DNA of 64,000 bases from Natronoarchaeum philippinense. Lineage in GTDB: Archaea > Halobacteriota > Halobacteria > Halobacteriales > Natronoarchaeaceae. The notes below the pieces were generated by a model that was not told the origin of the DNA, did not search any database, and saw only the letters and a list, made by a program, of their open reading frames with translations. Made by a program: the position numbers and the translations under genes. The stretch is taken from positions 1,192,588 through 1,256,587 of the forward strand of contig NZ_OBEJ01000001.1 in assembly GCF_900215575.1 (NCBI RefSeq), in the 5' to 3' direction. This document shows positions 1 through 8,366 of the stretch, in pieces; position 1 is the first letter of the stretch; each line of letters starts with the position of its first letter.

Positions 1-15
1 GTCGAATCTGACGAG

Positions 16-609
16 TTACCGATACCCATCGACGAGCTGCTCGGCGTACTTTGCGATTACGTCGACCTCTAGGTGAACCGGATCGCCGGGCTCCTTCTCA
101 GAGAGCGTCGTCAGCTCGTAGGTCGTCGGGATGATGGCGACGGTGATGGCGTCGCCGTCGCGAGCCGCCACGGTGAGGCTGATGCCGTCGAGCGTGATCG
201 ACCCCTTCTCGACGACGTACTGTTCGAACGCCTCTGGGAGCGCGAACTCGAACTCCCAGTCGTCGCCGACGCGGCGCACGTCCCGGACCTCGGCGGTGGC
301 GTCGACGTGGCCCTGCACGACGTGGCCGTCGAAGCGGCCGTCGGCCGGCATCGCGCGTTCGAGGTTGACCCGGTCGCCCTCGTCGAGGTCGCCGAGGTAG
401 GTCTTTGCGACCGTCTCAGCCGCGAGGAACGTCTCGAACCAGCCGTCTGCAGACTCCTCGACGGTGAGACAGGCGCCGCTGACGCTGACGCTCTGGCCGT
501 GAGAGAGGTCGGCCGTCACCTCGTCGCCGCCGATGCGCAGTCGGACGCCCTCGTCGGTCTCGGTCCGGTCGAGGATTTCGCCGGTCTCCTCGACGATGCC
601 GGTGAACAT
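16..609 (-). CDS. ribE: Riboflavin synthase, alpha-type (lumazine-binding protein)
   Basis: 197 residues, the usual length. Riboflavin synthase dismutates two 6,7-dimethyl-8-ribityllumazine molecules to riboflavin in the cytoplasm. Two tandem lumazine-binding repeats are visible. Repeat 1 starts MFTGIVEETGEI and carries the VSVSGACLTV segment near residues 40-50; repeat 2 starts near residue 90 with FDGHVVQGHVD and continues into GSITLDGISLTV. The start at 609 gives the canonical MFTGIVE N-terminus; the open frame runs further upstream, but that part is the antisense of the neighbouring amidohydrolase gene. It is divergent from that gene. No other riboflavin genes are adjacent. Identification is secure. 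Confidence 0.96.
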   Translation of the reverse strand: MFTGIVEETGEILDRTETDEGVRLRIGGDEVTADLSHGQSVSVSGACLTVEESADGWFETFLAAETVAKTYLGDLDEGDRVNLERAMPADGRFDGHVVQGHVDATAEVRDVRRVGDDWEFEFALPEAFEQYVVEKGSITLDGISLTVAARDGDAITVAIIPTTYELTTLSEKEPGDPVHLEVDVIAKYAEQLVDGYR

Positions 610-696
610 GGGGCGTCGTTGGCGCCAGCGCGCCGAAAGGATTCCGCTTGCGGCGGCGTCCCAACCGTTTTGCCGACGGCGCGCGCCGACTCCTAC

Positions 697-2313
697 ATGA
701 CCGAAGCCGCCGACCTGCTCCTGACCGGAGCGACCGTCCACACGCTCGAAACGCCCGATCGAACGGCCGACGCCGTCGCCGTTCGGGACGGCGAGATCGT
801 CCGCGTCGGCAGCGAGTACGAGGTTCGATTTCTGGAAGGCATCGAGACGGAAGTGGTCGACCTCGACGGCGGCGTCGTGCTGCCAGGGTTCGTCGACGCT
901 CACACGCACGTCCAGTTGCTCGGCCAGTACGAGTTGCACGCCGACCTCTGGGGGATCGAGCGCCGCGAGGACTGTCTCGACGCGCTCGCCGAGCATGCCG
1001 ACGAAATCGGTGAATCCGACGCCGAAGACGAGTGGGTGATCGGCTTCCGATACGACGAGAGCGCGTGGGACGACGACCGGCCGCTGACCCGCGACGATCT
1101 CGACGCCGTCGCTGAAGATCGCCCGGTTGCGGTCTTCCGGATCGACGTTCACAGCGCGTCGCTCAACTCGGCGGCCATAGAGCGGCTTCGGGACGACCTC
1201 CCCGAGAGCGACGTTCGCACCGAAAACGGCGAGTCGACCGGCGTGATCGTCGAGGATGCGCTCGACGCGCTCTGGGAGCGAGTCGCACCGGGCCGAGAGG
1301 ACGCCCGCGAGTTGCTGGTCGCCGCCCAAGAGCGTGCCCACAGGCTTGGCGTCACCGGCGTCCACGACATGGTTCGCAACACCGAACTACCGTGGGCCTA
1401 CCGCGCGCTCGACCGGGAGGATCGCCTGCGCCTGCGCGTCCGACTCAACTACTGGTCGGATCATCTCGACGCCGTCGCGGAGACCGGCCTCGCGCCGGGT
1501 GCGGGCAGCGAGTTCGTCCGGACGGGGTCGATCAAGAGCTACACCGACGGGTCGATCGGCAGCCACACCGCCCGATTGCGGGAGCCATACGCCGATCTCG
1601 ACGGGGGCGGCGCGGACGGCGGGGACGTAGACGGCGCCGGCAGGGACGGCGACGACGCCGAGGACGTTCGAGGGCAGTGGGTGGTCGAGCCCGACGAACT
1701 GCGCGAGACCGTCGAGAATGCCGCCGAAGCGGGCTTTCCGGTCGCGGCGCACGCGATCGGCGACGCCGCCATCGACGCCGCGCTCGACGCGTTCGAGGAC
1801 GCCGACGCCGCGACCGACGACCCGAACCGCCGCTACCGAATCGAGCACGCCGAGCTGGCCGACGACGAGCAGCTCGATCGGATGGCAGACGCGGGAATCG
1901 TCGCCTCGGCCCAGCCGAACTTCCTGCAGTGGGCCGACGAGGGCGGGCTGTACGACCGCCGCCTCGGCGTCGAGCGCCGGCAGCGGGCCGACCGGTTCGG
2001 GCGCTGGCTCGACGCCGGCGTCCCGCTGGCGTTCGGGAGCGACTGCATGCCGATGGACCCGCTGTACGGCGTCGATCTCGCGGTGAACGCGCCGACCGAC
2101 GCCCAGCGAATTTCGGTGACTGAAGCGCTACGAGCCTACACCTACGGCGGCGCATTCGCGGCGGGCGACGAGGACAGACTGGGGACGATCGAAGTCGGCA
2201 AGACGGCCGATCTGGTCGCGCTGGAACGCTCACCGTGGGAGCACTCCGAGGCGATCGACGAGATCGGCGTCGCGCTGACCGTCGTCGACGGCGACGTGGT
2301 CTACGGCGGGTAG
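697..2313 (+). CDS. Amidohydrolase, YtcJ/AepA-like metal-dependent hydrolase
   Basis: 538 residues. Metal-dependent hydrolase of the amidohydrolase superfamily; the substrate cannot be deduced. N-terminal composite beta-sandwich segment (LLLTGATVHTLE), then the metal-binding HxH in GFVDAHTHVQ near residue 67. Further along are KSYTDGSIGSHTARLREPY, AAHAIGDAAIDAALDAF, RIEHAEL and the late metal ligand in FGSDCMPMDPLYG. This spread is typical of the YtcJ family rather than urease-like members. A Gly/Asp-rich insert (about residues 305-325) interrupts the barrel, a common haloarchaeal acidic loop. The start ATG at 697 precedes the first conserved strand by about 5 residues. It is divergent from ribE, and cotranscription with the next small gene is possible. 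Confidence 0.85.
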   Translation: MTEAADLLLTGATVHTLETPDRTADAVAVRDGEIVRVGSEYEVRFLEGIETEVVDLDGGVVLPGFVDAHTHVQLLGQYELHADLWGIERREDCLDALAEHADEIGESDAEDEWVIGFRYDESAWDDDRPLTRDDLDAVAEDRPVAVFRIDVHSASLNSAAIERLRDDLPESDVRTENGESTGVIVEDALDALWERVAPGREDARELLVAAQERAHRLGVTGVHDMVRNTELPWAYRALDREDRLRLRVRLNYWSDHLDAVAETGLAPGAGSEFVRTGSIKSYTDGSIGSHTARLREPYADLDGGGADGGDVDGAGRDGDDAEDVRGQWVVEPDELRETVENAAEAGFPVAAHAIGDAAIDAALDAFEDADAATDDPNRRYRIEHAELADDEQLDRMADAGIVASAQPNFLQWADEGGLYDRRLGVERRQRADRFGRWLDAGVPLAFGSDCMPMDPLYGVDLAVNAPTDAQRISVTEALRAYTYGGAFAAGDEDRLGTIEVGKTADLVALERSPWEHSEAIDEIGVALTVVDGDVVYGG

Positions 2314-2331
2314 CGCTCAGCCCCAGCGTCG

Positions 2332-2340
2332 TTTTTTATA
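2332..2340 (+). promoter_or_regulatory. TATA-like box for the 65-aa membrane protein
   Basis: TTTTTTATA is centred about 25 bases before the ATG at 2362, the spacing expected for a leaderless haloarchaeal transcript. The T-tract could also help terminate the amidohydrolase transcript. Confidence 0.45.
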
Positions 2341-2361
2341 CAGCCCGCTCCGAGAGGAAGT

Positions 2362-2559
2362 ATGCCCTCCGGAGTGGTCGATGTCACAGTAACGGGCGGA
2401 CTGGTACTCCTGTGCGCCGCAGGCATCAAGCACGTCGTCGACAGGCTGTACGAGCGAGTGGCGTGGAGGAACGTCTACGCCCGAGCGGCCATCACCGCGG
2501 TCCTCGCCGGTGTCGGCGGCGTCGTCGCGGCCTACACGATCTTGGGCACAGTACAGTAG
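2362..2559 (+). CDS. Small haloarchaeal membrane protein, unknown function
   Basis: 65 residues. Two hydrophobic stretches, about residues 8-21 (VTGGLVLLCAAGIKHV) and 42-60 (ITAVLAGVGGVVAAYTI), separated by a basic/aromatic loop, suggest a two-pass membrane protein. No family was recognised. Support for a real gene comes from the TATA-like element at leaderless spacing, G/C-rich third positions, and its place between two clear plus-strand genes. Function unknown. Confidence 0.55.
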   Translation: MPSGVVDVTVTGGLVLLCAAGIKHVVDRLYERVAWRNVYARAAITAVLAGVGGVVAAYTILGTVQ

Positions 2560-2648
2560 TTCGTCGGCCCCGAGCGTCGTAATCGGGATCATCGCCAAGT
2601 ATCCTCCGTGAATAGCTCGATCGTTAGCTCCGAGTGGCGCCACAGAGA

Positions 2649-2673
2649 TATTGAAAACAAAATCTTTTCAATA
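2649..2673. promoter_or_regulatory. Perfect inverted repeat upstream of nadA (candidate operator)
   Basis: A 9-base arm, TATTGAAAA, is followed by a 7-base spacer and its exact complement TTTTCAATA. It lies 48 bases before the nadA ATG at 2722 in an AT-rich island. The size suits an operator for a dimeric regulator of the nadABC operon; the regulator is not in this window. Confidence 0.5.
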
Positions 2674-2721
2674 CTGCTCTCTGAAGTTGCTAGCAATCAC
2701 TGGTGTCCCAACGTGGCACGA

Positions 2722-3852
2722 ATGGAAACAGCAGACATCGAAACCGACCTCAGCCTCTTCAAGTACGACAACCTCGAACAGTTACCCGAACAGTACCGGG
2801 GACTGGACGAGTCCGAGCGTTCGGAGCGCATCGACGCCGCGCTCGACGCGCTCGGCGACGACGTCGTCATTCTCGGGCACAACTACCAGCGCCGGGAGAT
2901 CGTCGAGCACGCCGACTACATCGGCGACTCCTACCAACTCTCGAAGGAGGCCGCCGCGGCCGACGCCGAGTACGTGATCTTCGGCGGCGTGACGTTCATG
3001 GCCGAGAGCGCCGACATCATCACCGACGACGATCAGACGGTTATTCTCCCGAGCATGGAGGCGTCCTGCCCGATGGCCGGGATGGCCGAGGCGCTGCAGG
3101 TCGACGCCGCGTGGGCCGAGATCACCGAGGCTGCGCCAGACGAGGAGATCATCCCGATTACCTACATGAACTCCTACGCCGACCTCAAGGCCTTTACCGC
3201 CGAGCACGGCGGTGCAGTCTGTACCTCCTCGAACGCCCACCTCGTGTTCGAGTGGGCCCTAGAGAAGGGCGACAAAGTCCTCTTCCTGCCCGACAAGCAC
3301 CTTGGCGAGAACACCGCCCATCGGCTCGGCCTCGAAGACGAGACGGCCGACTGGGACCCGTGGGACCCCGAGGGCAAAGACGCCGAAGAAGTCGCCGAAA
3401 GCGACATCATCCTCTGGGACGGCTACTGTCAGGTCCACGAGCGCTTCCGTGATCATCACATCGAGAGCATCCGCGAGGACCACGACGACGTGAACGTCGT
3501 CGTCCACCCAGAATGCCGCCGCGAAGTCGTGGAAGCCGCCGACGTGGTCGGCTCGACCAGCACGATCTGCGAAGTCGTCGAGGAGGCCGACCCCGGCGAC
3601 ACGTGGGCGATCGGCACGGAGATCCACCTGACGAACCACCTCGATCGCTGGCACCCCGAGGTCGAGGTGGTGCCGCTGTGCGGTGACGCCTGCATGGACT
3701 GCAACGCGATGCGCCAGATCGACCCCAACTACCTGACGTGGGTCCTCGAAGAGCTCGTCGCGGGCCGCGAGCGCAACGTGATCGAAGTCGCGCCCCGCGA
3801 GAAGGAACTCGCCGAGGTGGCGATGAACCGCATGCTGGAGCTACAGGGCTGA
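2722..3852 (+). CDS. nadA: Quinolinate synthase A
   Basis: 376 residues. NadA condenses iminoaspartate with dihydroxyacetone phosphate to quinolinate using a [4Fe-4S] cluster. Family motifs are LGHNYQR near residue 55, GDSYQLSKEAA, FGGVTFMAESA, PSMEASCPMAG and HPECRREVV. The cluster cysteines are in MEASCP, HPEC and the C-terminal CGDACMDC. The start at 2722 (METADIETDLSLF) is preferred. A GTG at 2608 would add 38 residues and place the inverted repeat inside the gene, and those residues do not look conserved. First gene of nadA-nadB-nadC; nadB starts 3 bases after the stop. Confidence 0.97.
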   Translation: METADIETDLSLFKYDNLEQLPEQYRGLDESERSERIDAALDALGDDVVILGHNYQRREIVEHADYIGDSYQLSKEAAAADAEYVIFGGVTFMAESADIITDDDQTVILPSMEASCPMAGMAEALQVDAAWAEITEAAPDEEIIPITYMNSYADLKAFTAEHGGAVCTSSNAHLVFEWALEKGDKVLFLPDKHLGENTAHRLGLEDETADWDPWDPEGKDAEEVAESDIILWDGYCQVHERFRDHHIESIREDHDDVNVVVHPECRREVVEAADVVGSTSTICEVVEEADPGDTWAIGTEIHLTNHLDRWHPEVEVVPLCGDACMDCNAMRQIDPNYLTWVLEELVAGRERNVIEVAPREKELAEVAMNRMLELQG

Positions 3853-3855
3853 CCG

Positions 3856-5526
3856 ATGAGCGAGGACCACCTCACCGCGGACGTGCTCGTCGTCGGCTCC
3901 GGCATCGCCGGCTGTGCGGCCGCGCTCGCCGCCGCGCGCGAGGTAAGCGAGGGCCGACGGCCCTCGGAAAAGCGAGCGGCCGACGGCCGCGAGCACGCCG
4001 ACGTACTCGTCGTGACCAAAGCCGAACGCCCCGAGGACGCCAGCACCGACTGGGCCCAAGGTGGCATCGCCACGACGCGGAACGACGCCGAGCAGTTCAA
4101 GCGGGACGTGATCGACGCCAGCGCCGGCACCGCCGATCCGGACGCCGTCGACGTGCTCGTCGAGGACGCCGACACGGCCGTCGAGGACGTGCTGCTCGAC
4201 ACGCTCGATGTCGGCTTCGATACGAGCGACGACGCTAACGGGGTAGCCGACGAGACCGGTGAGACTGGCGAGGAGTTCGATTACGCTCGTGAAGCCGCCC
4301 ACTCCGCCGAGCGGATCCTCCACGTCGACGCCTCGACGGGGACCCACATCCTCCGGCCGTTCCTCCAGTATCTCGACGACCACGAGCGCGTGACGATTCT
4401 CGAGGACACGGCCGCGCTCGACCTTCTCACCCACGAGGGGCGCGTCCACGGCGCTCAACTCGACCGGACGCCGTCGGGCGAGCGCGCACCGACGGGCTAT
4501 CCCGTGTTCGCGGGCGCGACGGTGCTTGCGACCGGCGGCATCGGCTCGCTGTATCCGCGGTCGACGAATCCGGCGGGTTCGACCGGCGACGGCGTCGCCA
4601 TGGCCGCGCTGGCCGGCGCCGACGTGGAGGACATGGAGTACGTCCAGTTCCATCCGACCGCGTTCGATCCGGACGCCGACGCCGAGCGCGGCGACGCCGC
4701 CGACGGGGACGCCGACGGCGAGACGACGTTCCTGCTCAGCGAGGCGGTCCGCGGCGAGGGCGCCCTGCTCAGAAACGCCGAAGGCGAGCGGTTCATGCCC
4801 GAGTACCACGAGGACGCCGAACTCGCACCTAGGGACGTTGTCGCCCGCGCGGTCGACCGGGAGCGCGAAGCGACCGGCGAGGTCGTGCTAGACGTCGAGC
4901 CGGTCGACTTCGAACGCGAATTTCCCGACCTCGCCGCGGAGTGCGAGGCCCGCGGCGTCGACTGGACCGAGGGCATCCCCGTCGCGCCCTGCGAGCATTT
5001 CCTCTGTGGCGGCGTCGCCGTCGACGACCGCGGCCGAACGAGTCTGGATCGACTGTTCGCGGTCGGCGAGTGCGCGCGCACCGGCGTCCACGGCGCCAAC
5101 CGACTGGCCAGCACCAGCCTGCTCGAAGGGTTGGTCTGGGGGCTCCGGGCCGGCGAAGCGTCGGTCGGCGCCGAACCCGAGCCGATCGAAGCGCCGGACC
5201 TGCTCGACAGCGATCCCGCGCTCCCCGACCGGTTCGCCGCCGAGAAGTTCACGCGCCTGCGCCGGGTGATGGACGAGCGCGTCGGCCTCCGCCGCGATTC
5301 GGACGGACTCCGACGCGCGGCCGCCGTGCTCCGGCGACTCAAGGGCGAGGTCGACGCGTACGTCCGGACCCGTACCGCCAGAGATCTCTACGAGCTTCGC
5401 AACGCCAGCGTCACCGCCCTGCTGATCGCCCGGGCCGCCGCCGAGAACCCCGAATCGGTCGGCTGTCACTACCTCGACGACGCCGACGCGCCGGAAGCCA
5501 CCACACGGGCGGGTGCGGGCGACTGA
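3856..5526 (+). CDS. nadB: L-aspartate oxidase
   Basis: 556 residues. FAD flavoprotein oxidising L-aspartate to iminoaspartate, the NadA substrate. Features: dinucleotide-binding GSGIAGCAAALAA near residues 13-25, STDWAQGGIA, ATGGIGSLYPRSTNPAGSTGDG, DMEYVQFHPT, FLCGGVAVDDRGRTS, and the FAD-closing GVHGANRLASTSLLEG. The C-terminal helical domain is complete. Unusual: about 18 extra residues (EVSEGRRPSEKRAADGRE, residues about 29-46) sit between the first Rossmann helix and the second strand, encoded by two GC-rich hairpins described separately. It ends 1 base before the nadC ATG. Confidence 0.96.
   Translation: MSEDHLTADVLVVGSGIAGCAAALAAAREVSEGRRPSEKRAADGREHADVLVVTKAERPEDASTDWAQGGIATTRNDAEQFKRDVIDASAGTADPDAVDVLVEDADTAVEDVLLDTLDVGFDTSDDANGVADETGETGEEFDYAREAAHSAERILHVDASTGTHILRPFLQYLDDHERVTILEDTAALDLLTHEGRVHGAQLDRTPSGERAPTGYPVFAGATVLATGGIGSLYPRSTNPAGSTGDGVAMAALAGADVEDMEYVQFHPTAFDPDADAERGDAADGDADGETTFLLSEAVRGEGALLRNAEGERFMPEYHEDAELAPRDVVARAVDREREATGEVVLDVEPVDFEREFPDLAAECEARGVDWTEGIPVAPCEHFLCGGVAVDDRGRTSLDRLFAVGECARTGVHGANRLASTSLLEGLVWGLRAGEASVGAEPEPIEAPDLLDSDPALPDRFAAEKFTRLRRVMDERVGLRRDSDGLRRAAAVLRRLKGEVDAYVRTRTARDLYELRNASVTALLIARAAAENPESVGCHYLDDADAPEATTRAGAGD
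3948..3990. repeat. Two palindromic hairpins inserted in frame in nadB
   Basis: Hairpin 1 (3948-3966) is CGAGGGCC-GAC-GGCCCTCG; hairpin 2 (3976-3990) is GCGGCC-GAC-GGCCGC. Both have the same GAC loop, and they are separated by 9 bases. They encode most of the extra residues interrupting the NadB Rossmann fold. The shared loop and perfect stems suggest a short palindromic element rather than ordinary coding drift. Confidence 0.6.
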
Positions 5527-5527
5527 G

Positions 5528-6346
5528 ATGCCCGTCACCGATCGCCGAGTCGAGCGCTGGCTGCGCGAGGACGTGGGCCATCACGACGTGACCAACGACG
5601 TGCCGGGCGAGACGGCGGGGCGGCTCGTCGCCAAAGAGCGCGGCGTCCTCGCCGGGATCGAGGCCGCGACGGCCGTCTTCGAGTACCTCGGCGTCGGCGT
5701 CATCGACGCCGCGGCAGACGGCGACCGGATCGAGCCGGGAGACGCCGTGCTTCGGGTCGAGGGCGACGCCAGAGACGTGCTACGCGCCGAGCGCGTCGCC
5801 GTGAATCTCGCGGGCCACGCCTCCGGCGTCGCCACGACGACGCGCGCCGCGGTCGATCGCGCGCGAGAGGTCAGCGAGACGGTCGAGATCGCGGCCACCA
5901 GAAAGACCACGCCGGGACTGCGCGGCGTCGAGAAGCGCGCGGTCGTCGCCGGCGGCGGCGACACCCACCGGCTCGATCTGTCCCACATGGTGATGATCAA
6001 AGACAACCACGTCGCCGAGATGGGGCTGGAGGACGCCGTCGAACACTTCCGCGAGAAGGCGTCGTTCGCTACGAAGCTCGATGTCGAAGTCGAGGAGCCG
6101 GCAGACGCGCCGCGGGCCGCCGACGCCGGGGCCGACATCGTCCTGCTCGACAACATGACGCCCGACGAGACGAGCGAAGCCGTCGAGTTGCTCCGAGCCG
6201 CCGATGCTGACGCCCTCGCGGAGGCGTCGGGCGGCATCACCGTCGAAACGGTCCCCGAGTACGCGGCGACCGGCGTCGACGTGATCTCGATGGGAGCGCT
6301 GACCCACAGCGCGCCGACGCTGGATCTGTCCTTCCGGACCGGGTGA
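5528..6346 (+). CDS. nadC: Nicotinate-nucleotide pyrophosphorylase (carboxylating)
   Basis: 272 residues. Quinolinate phosphoribosyltransferase, converting quinolinate and PRPP to nicotinate mononucleotide; third step of the de novo NAD branch encoded here. Motifs: LREDVGHHDVTND at the N-terminus, AERVAVNLAGHASGVAT, the active-site run ATRKTTPGLRGVEKRAV, HRLDLSHMVMIKDNH, DIVLLDNMTPDE, and EASGGIT near the end. ATG 5528 (MPVTDRR) matches family starts; an upstream in-frame ATG at 5513 would overlap nadB. Completes the nadABC operon. Confidence 0.97.
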   Translation: MPVTDRRVERWLREDVGHHDVTNDVPGETAGRLVAKERGVLAGIEAATAVFEYLGVGVIDAAADGDRIEPGDAVLRVEGDARDVLRAERVAVNLAGHASGVATTTRAAVDRAREVSETVEIAATRKTTPGLRGVEKRAVVAGGGDTHRLDLSHMVMIKDNHVAEMGLEDAVEHFREKASFATKLDVEVEEPADAPRAADAGADIVLLDNMTPDETSEAVELLRAADADALAEASGGITVETVPEYAATGVDVISMGALTHSAPTLDLSFRTG

Positions 6347-6357
6347 GTCAGGGGCGG

Positions 6358-6363
6358 TTTTTT
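6358..6363 (+). terminator. T-tract after nadC, possible terminator
   Basis: Six T residues follow a G-rich stretch 12 bases after the nadC stop codon. Archaeal termination commonly uses such T-tracts. No strong hairpin is needed or seen. Confidence 0.35.
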
Positions 6364-6432
6364 GCCTCGGCGAGGACAACGGACGCCCAAGCGCGCCGTA
6401 CACGACAGCGTGCCGAGCGTGCCCCCAAACTC

Positions 6433-7398
6433 ATGCGAGAGACGGCTTCCAGACCCGACCCCGGCGTCGTCGCGCCCCTCGAAGAGACGCTGTTGGCGCG
6501 ATTCGATCGTCCGCGCGTCGACGACCCCGTCAGGCTCGCCGTGCTGGCCGACGCCCACCTTGCGACGCGAGCCGAGGGGTCGTGGAAAGTGCTCCATCGC
6601 ACCGAGGCAGCGCTCGAACGCGCGATCGACGATCTCGGGGAGCGATCGCTCGACGGCGTGCTGGTGGCCGGCGACCTCACCAAAGACGGCGAGGCGCGGA
6701 ACTTCGACCGCTACGAGTCGCTGATCGAACGGGTCGACGCGCCGACGGCGACCGTACCGGGGAACCACGACGTGCCAAAGGCCGGTCTCGACCACTCGGT
6801 GATGTCGGTCGAGGCGTTCGCCGACCGCTTTTGCGAGCACGGGCTTCCGGCTCGTCGGTCGTTCGGCGGCGTCGACGTACTCCTACTGAACACTGCGACA
6901 CACCCCCACGGACGACTGCGCACGAGCGCCGGCGGTGTGGTCGCAGCGTCTCAGCGCGAGTGGCTCGACGACGCGCTCGCCAGCGCCGAGACGCCGATCG
7001 TCCTGCAACATCACCCCGTGATGGCGCTCCCCGAGCACGAGCGGTTCTCTAGGAGCCATTTCACGCTGCGGGACGCCGACGCGACACTCGACATACTCGC
7101 GGCCCACGAGGTGCCGCTCGTTCTCTCGGGCCATCATCACCTGCCGGCCGTCAACCGCGAGCGCGGCGTCCGGGAGATGATCGCGCCGGCGCTTTGCTCG
7201 TTCCCCAGAGGCTACCTGCTCGTCGAGGTCGAGCCCGTCGGAACGACGGTGCGATTCGTCCCCGTCGAGACCCGAGACGCCGCGTTCGACGTGCGCGTCC
7301 ACGGAGCGGCCGGGAATCAGGTCGGGCGCGCAGTGATGGAGTGGGCAGAACACCGGCTCGCGCGCGCACCGCTCGTCGACGAGCGGACGGAGGAGTAA
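6433..7398 (+). CDS. Metallophosphoesterase, calcineurin-like
   Basis: 321 residues. Binuclear-metal phosphoesterase fold, cytoplasmic (no signal peptide). The ligand blocks appear in order: DAH near residue 38, GDLTKD, GNHD, HHPVM, and the closing GHHH. The C-terminal portion (LVEVEPVGTTVRFVPVETRD) resembles the beta-sheet end of class III phosphodiesterases. The substrate is unknown; cyclic-nucleotide, nucleotide or phospholipid diesters are all possible. The start at 6433 leaves an 86-base gap after nadC containing a T-tract, so it may be a separate transcript. It ends 2 bases before the GTG start of the secreted protein gene, suggesting coupling to that gene. Confidence 0.85.
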   Translation: MRETASRPDPGVVAPLEETLLARFDRPRVDDPVRLAVLADAHLATRAEGSWKVLHRTEAALERAIDDLGERSLDGVLVAGDLTKDGEARNFDRYESLIERVDAPTATVPGNHDVPKAGLDHSVMSVEAFADRFCEHGLPARRSFGGVDVLLLNTATHPHGRLRTSAGGVVAASQREWLDDALASAETPIVLQHHPVMALPEHERFSRSHFTLRDADATLDILAAHEVPLVLSGHHHLPAVNRERGVREMIAPALCSFPRGYLLVEVEPVGTTVRFVPVETRDAAFDVRVHGAAGNQVGRAVMEWAEHRLARAPLVDERTEE

Positions 7399-7400
7399 CC

Positions 7401-8294
7401 GTGCCGCGCGAGGACGCCGATACCACTGGAGACGCCGATTTCGGCGGGGCGTCACGCCGAACGCTACTGCGCTCGCTCGGCGCCGTGAGCGTGGTCGGTG
7501 CCGTCGCCGCCGGGCGCTGGATCGGCCCGTGGGATCGCCCGTTCACGCTGGCACGGCCGCCTGCCTCGACGCTGTCGAGTGCGGACGGAGCCGGCCCCGC
7601 AGACGACAGCGCAAACGATCAGCCGTTCGATGCCGACGACGCGCTGGCCACCGAGCGCGTCCCGACGCCGACGACCGCACTCCGTCGGCTCGTCGCGGGC
7701 AGCGTCGCGGCGGCCGAACTCGACCCGCTCACTGCGCTACTGGCCGAAAAAGCCGGCCTAGGAACCGTCGTGCTGCAGGCGTCCGGCGGCATCCCTGCGG
7801 GCGAAGATCCGTGGACTGTCGAGAGCGTGCTCGCGGCCGGGGGCGACGGCATCGACTCGGCGGCTGCGCTGGGAGGTGAAACGGTCGTGCTTGGTGCCCC
7901 GCTTCGGGCAGTCGACTCGCTATACCCGATGGCGGCAATCGAGGAGGCAACAGCCGAACCGCCCACGCTGCGCTGGATCGAACGCGGCAGCGCAACGGGC
8001 GCGGCGACCGTGGCGGGTGCGCCGGAAGCGACGCCGGTAGTGGGGACGGCCGCCCGGAACGCCGAGCGCGCCGGGCTTTCGATCGTCGCCAGCGCCGGAA
8101 AACTTCCTCGGCCCGTGATCGTCGCAGGAAACCCCCTACCAGCCGCCGAGCGCGAACGGTTCGTCGCCGCCGCGTTCGACGCCGCCGACGATCGGCAGGG
8201 CTGGTTCGGCACCGTTCGGCGCCGTGACGCCGCAGCGCTCGATGCCGTCGCCGAGCGGGCCGCAGACGCCGGTATCCACCTCGACGCACTGTGA
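7401..8294 (+). CDS. Tat-type exported protein, unknown, weakly PhnD-like
   Basis: 297 residues starting at GTG 7401, 2 bases after the metallophosphoesterase stop. The N-terminus has a twin-arginine-like SRRTLLRSLGAVSVVGAVAAG segment (residues about 19-38), then a low-complexity linker. The body is Ala-rich alpha/beta with TVVLQASGGIPAGED, LGGETVVLGAPLRAV and RPVIVAGNPLPAAERERF. The last part is reminiscent of the C-terminal lobe of phosphonate/phosphate-type periplasmic binding proteins, but I do not regard this as a firm assignment. No lipobox cysteine is visible. Probably exported and membrane-tethered or soluble; function unknown. Confidence 0.6.
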   Translation: MPREDADTTGDADFGGASRRTLLRSLGAVSVVGAVAAGRWIGPWDRPFTLARPPASTLSSADGAGPADDSANDQPFDADDALATERVPTPTTALRRLVAGSVAAAELDPLTALLAEKAGLGTVVLQASGGIPAGEDPWTVESVLAAGGDGIDSAAALGGETVVLGAPLRAVDSLYPMAAIEEATAEPPTLRWIERGSATGAATVAGAPEATPVVGTAARNAERAGLSIVASAGKLPRPVIVAGNPLPAAERERFVAAAFDAADDRQGWFGTVRRRDAAALDAVAERAADAGIHLDAL

Positions 8295-8336
8295 GCTGGG
8301 AGCGAGGGAAACAGAGCCACAGCGTGCGGCCGGCCA

Positions 8337-8343
8337 TTTATAT
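8337..8343 (+). promoter_or_regulatory. TATA box for the pilin-like gene
   Basis: TTTATAT is centred 27 bases before the ATG at 8367, ideal for a leaderless haloarchaeal transcript and supporting that start. Confidence 0.6.
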
Positions 8344-8366
8344 CGGATGGGGCGGCGAGCGCCCGT

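Noticed and set aside
73-696. Upstream in-frame extension of the amidohydrolase
   Set aside because: It is antisense to ribE and lacks the family N-terminus; the conserved domain starts right after ATG 697.
2608-2721. Extended GTG start for nadA
   Set aside because: Would add a non-conserved leader and place the inverted repeat within the coding region.
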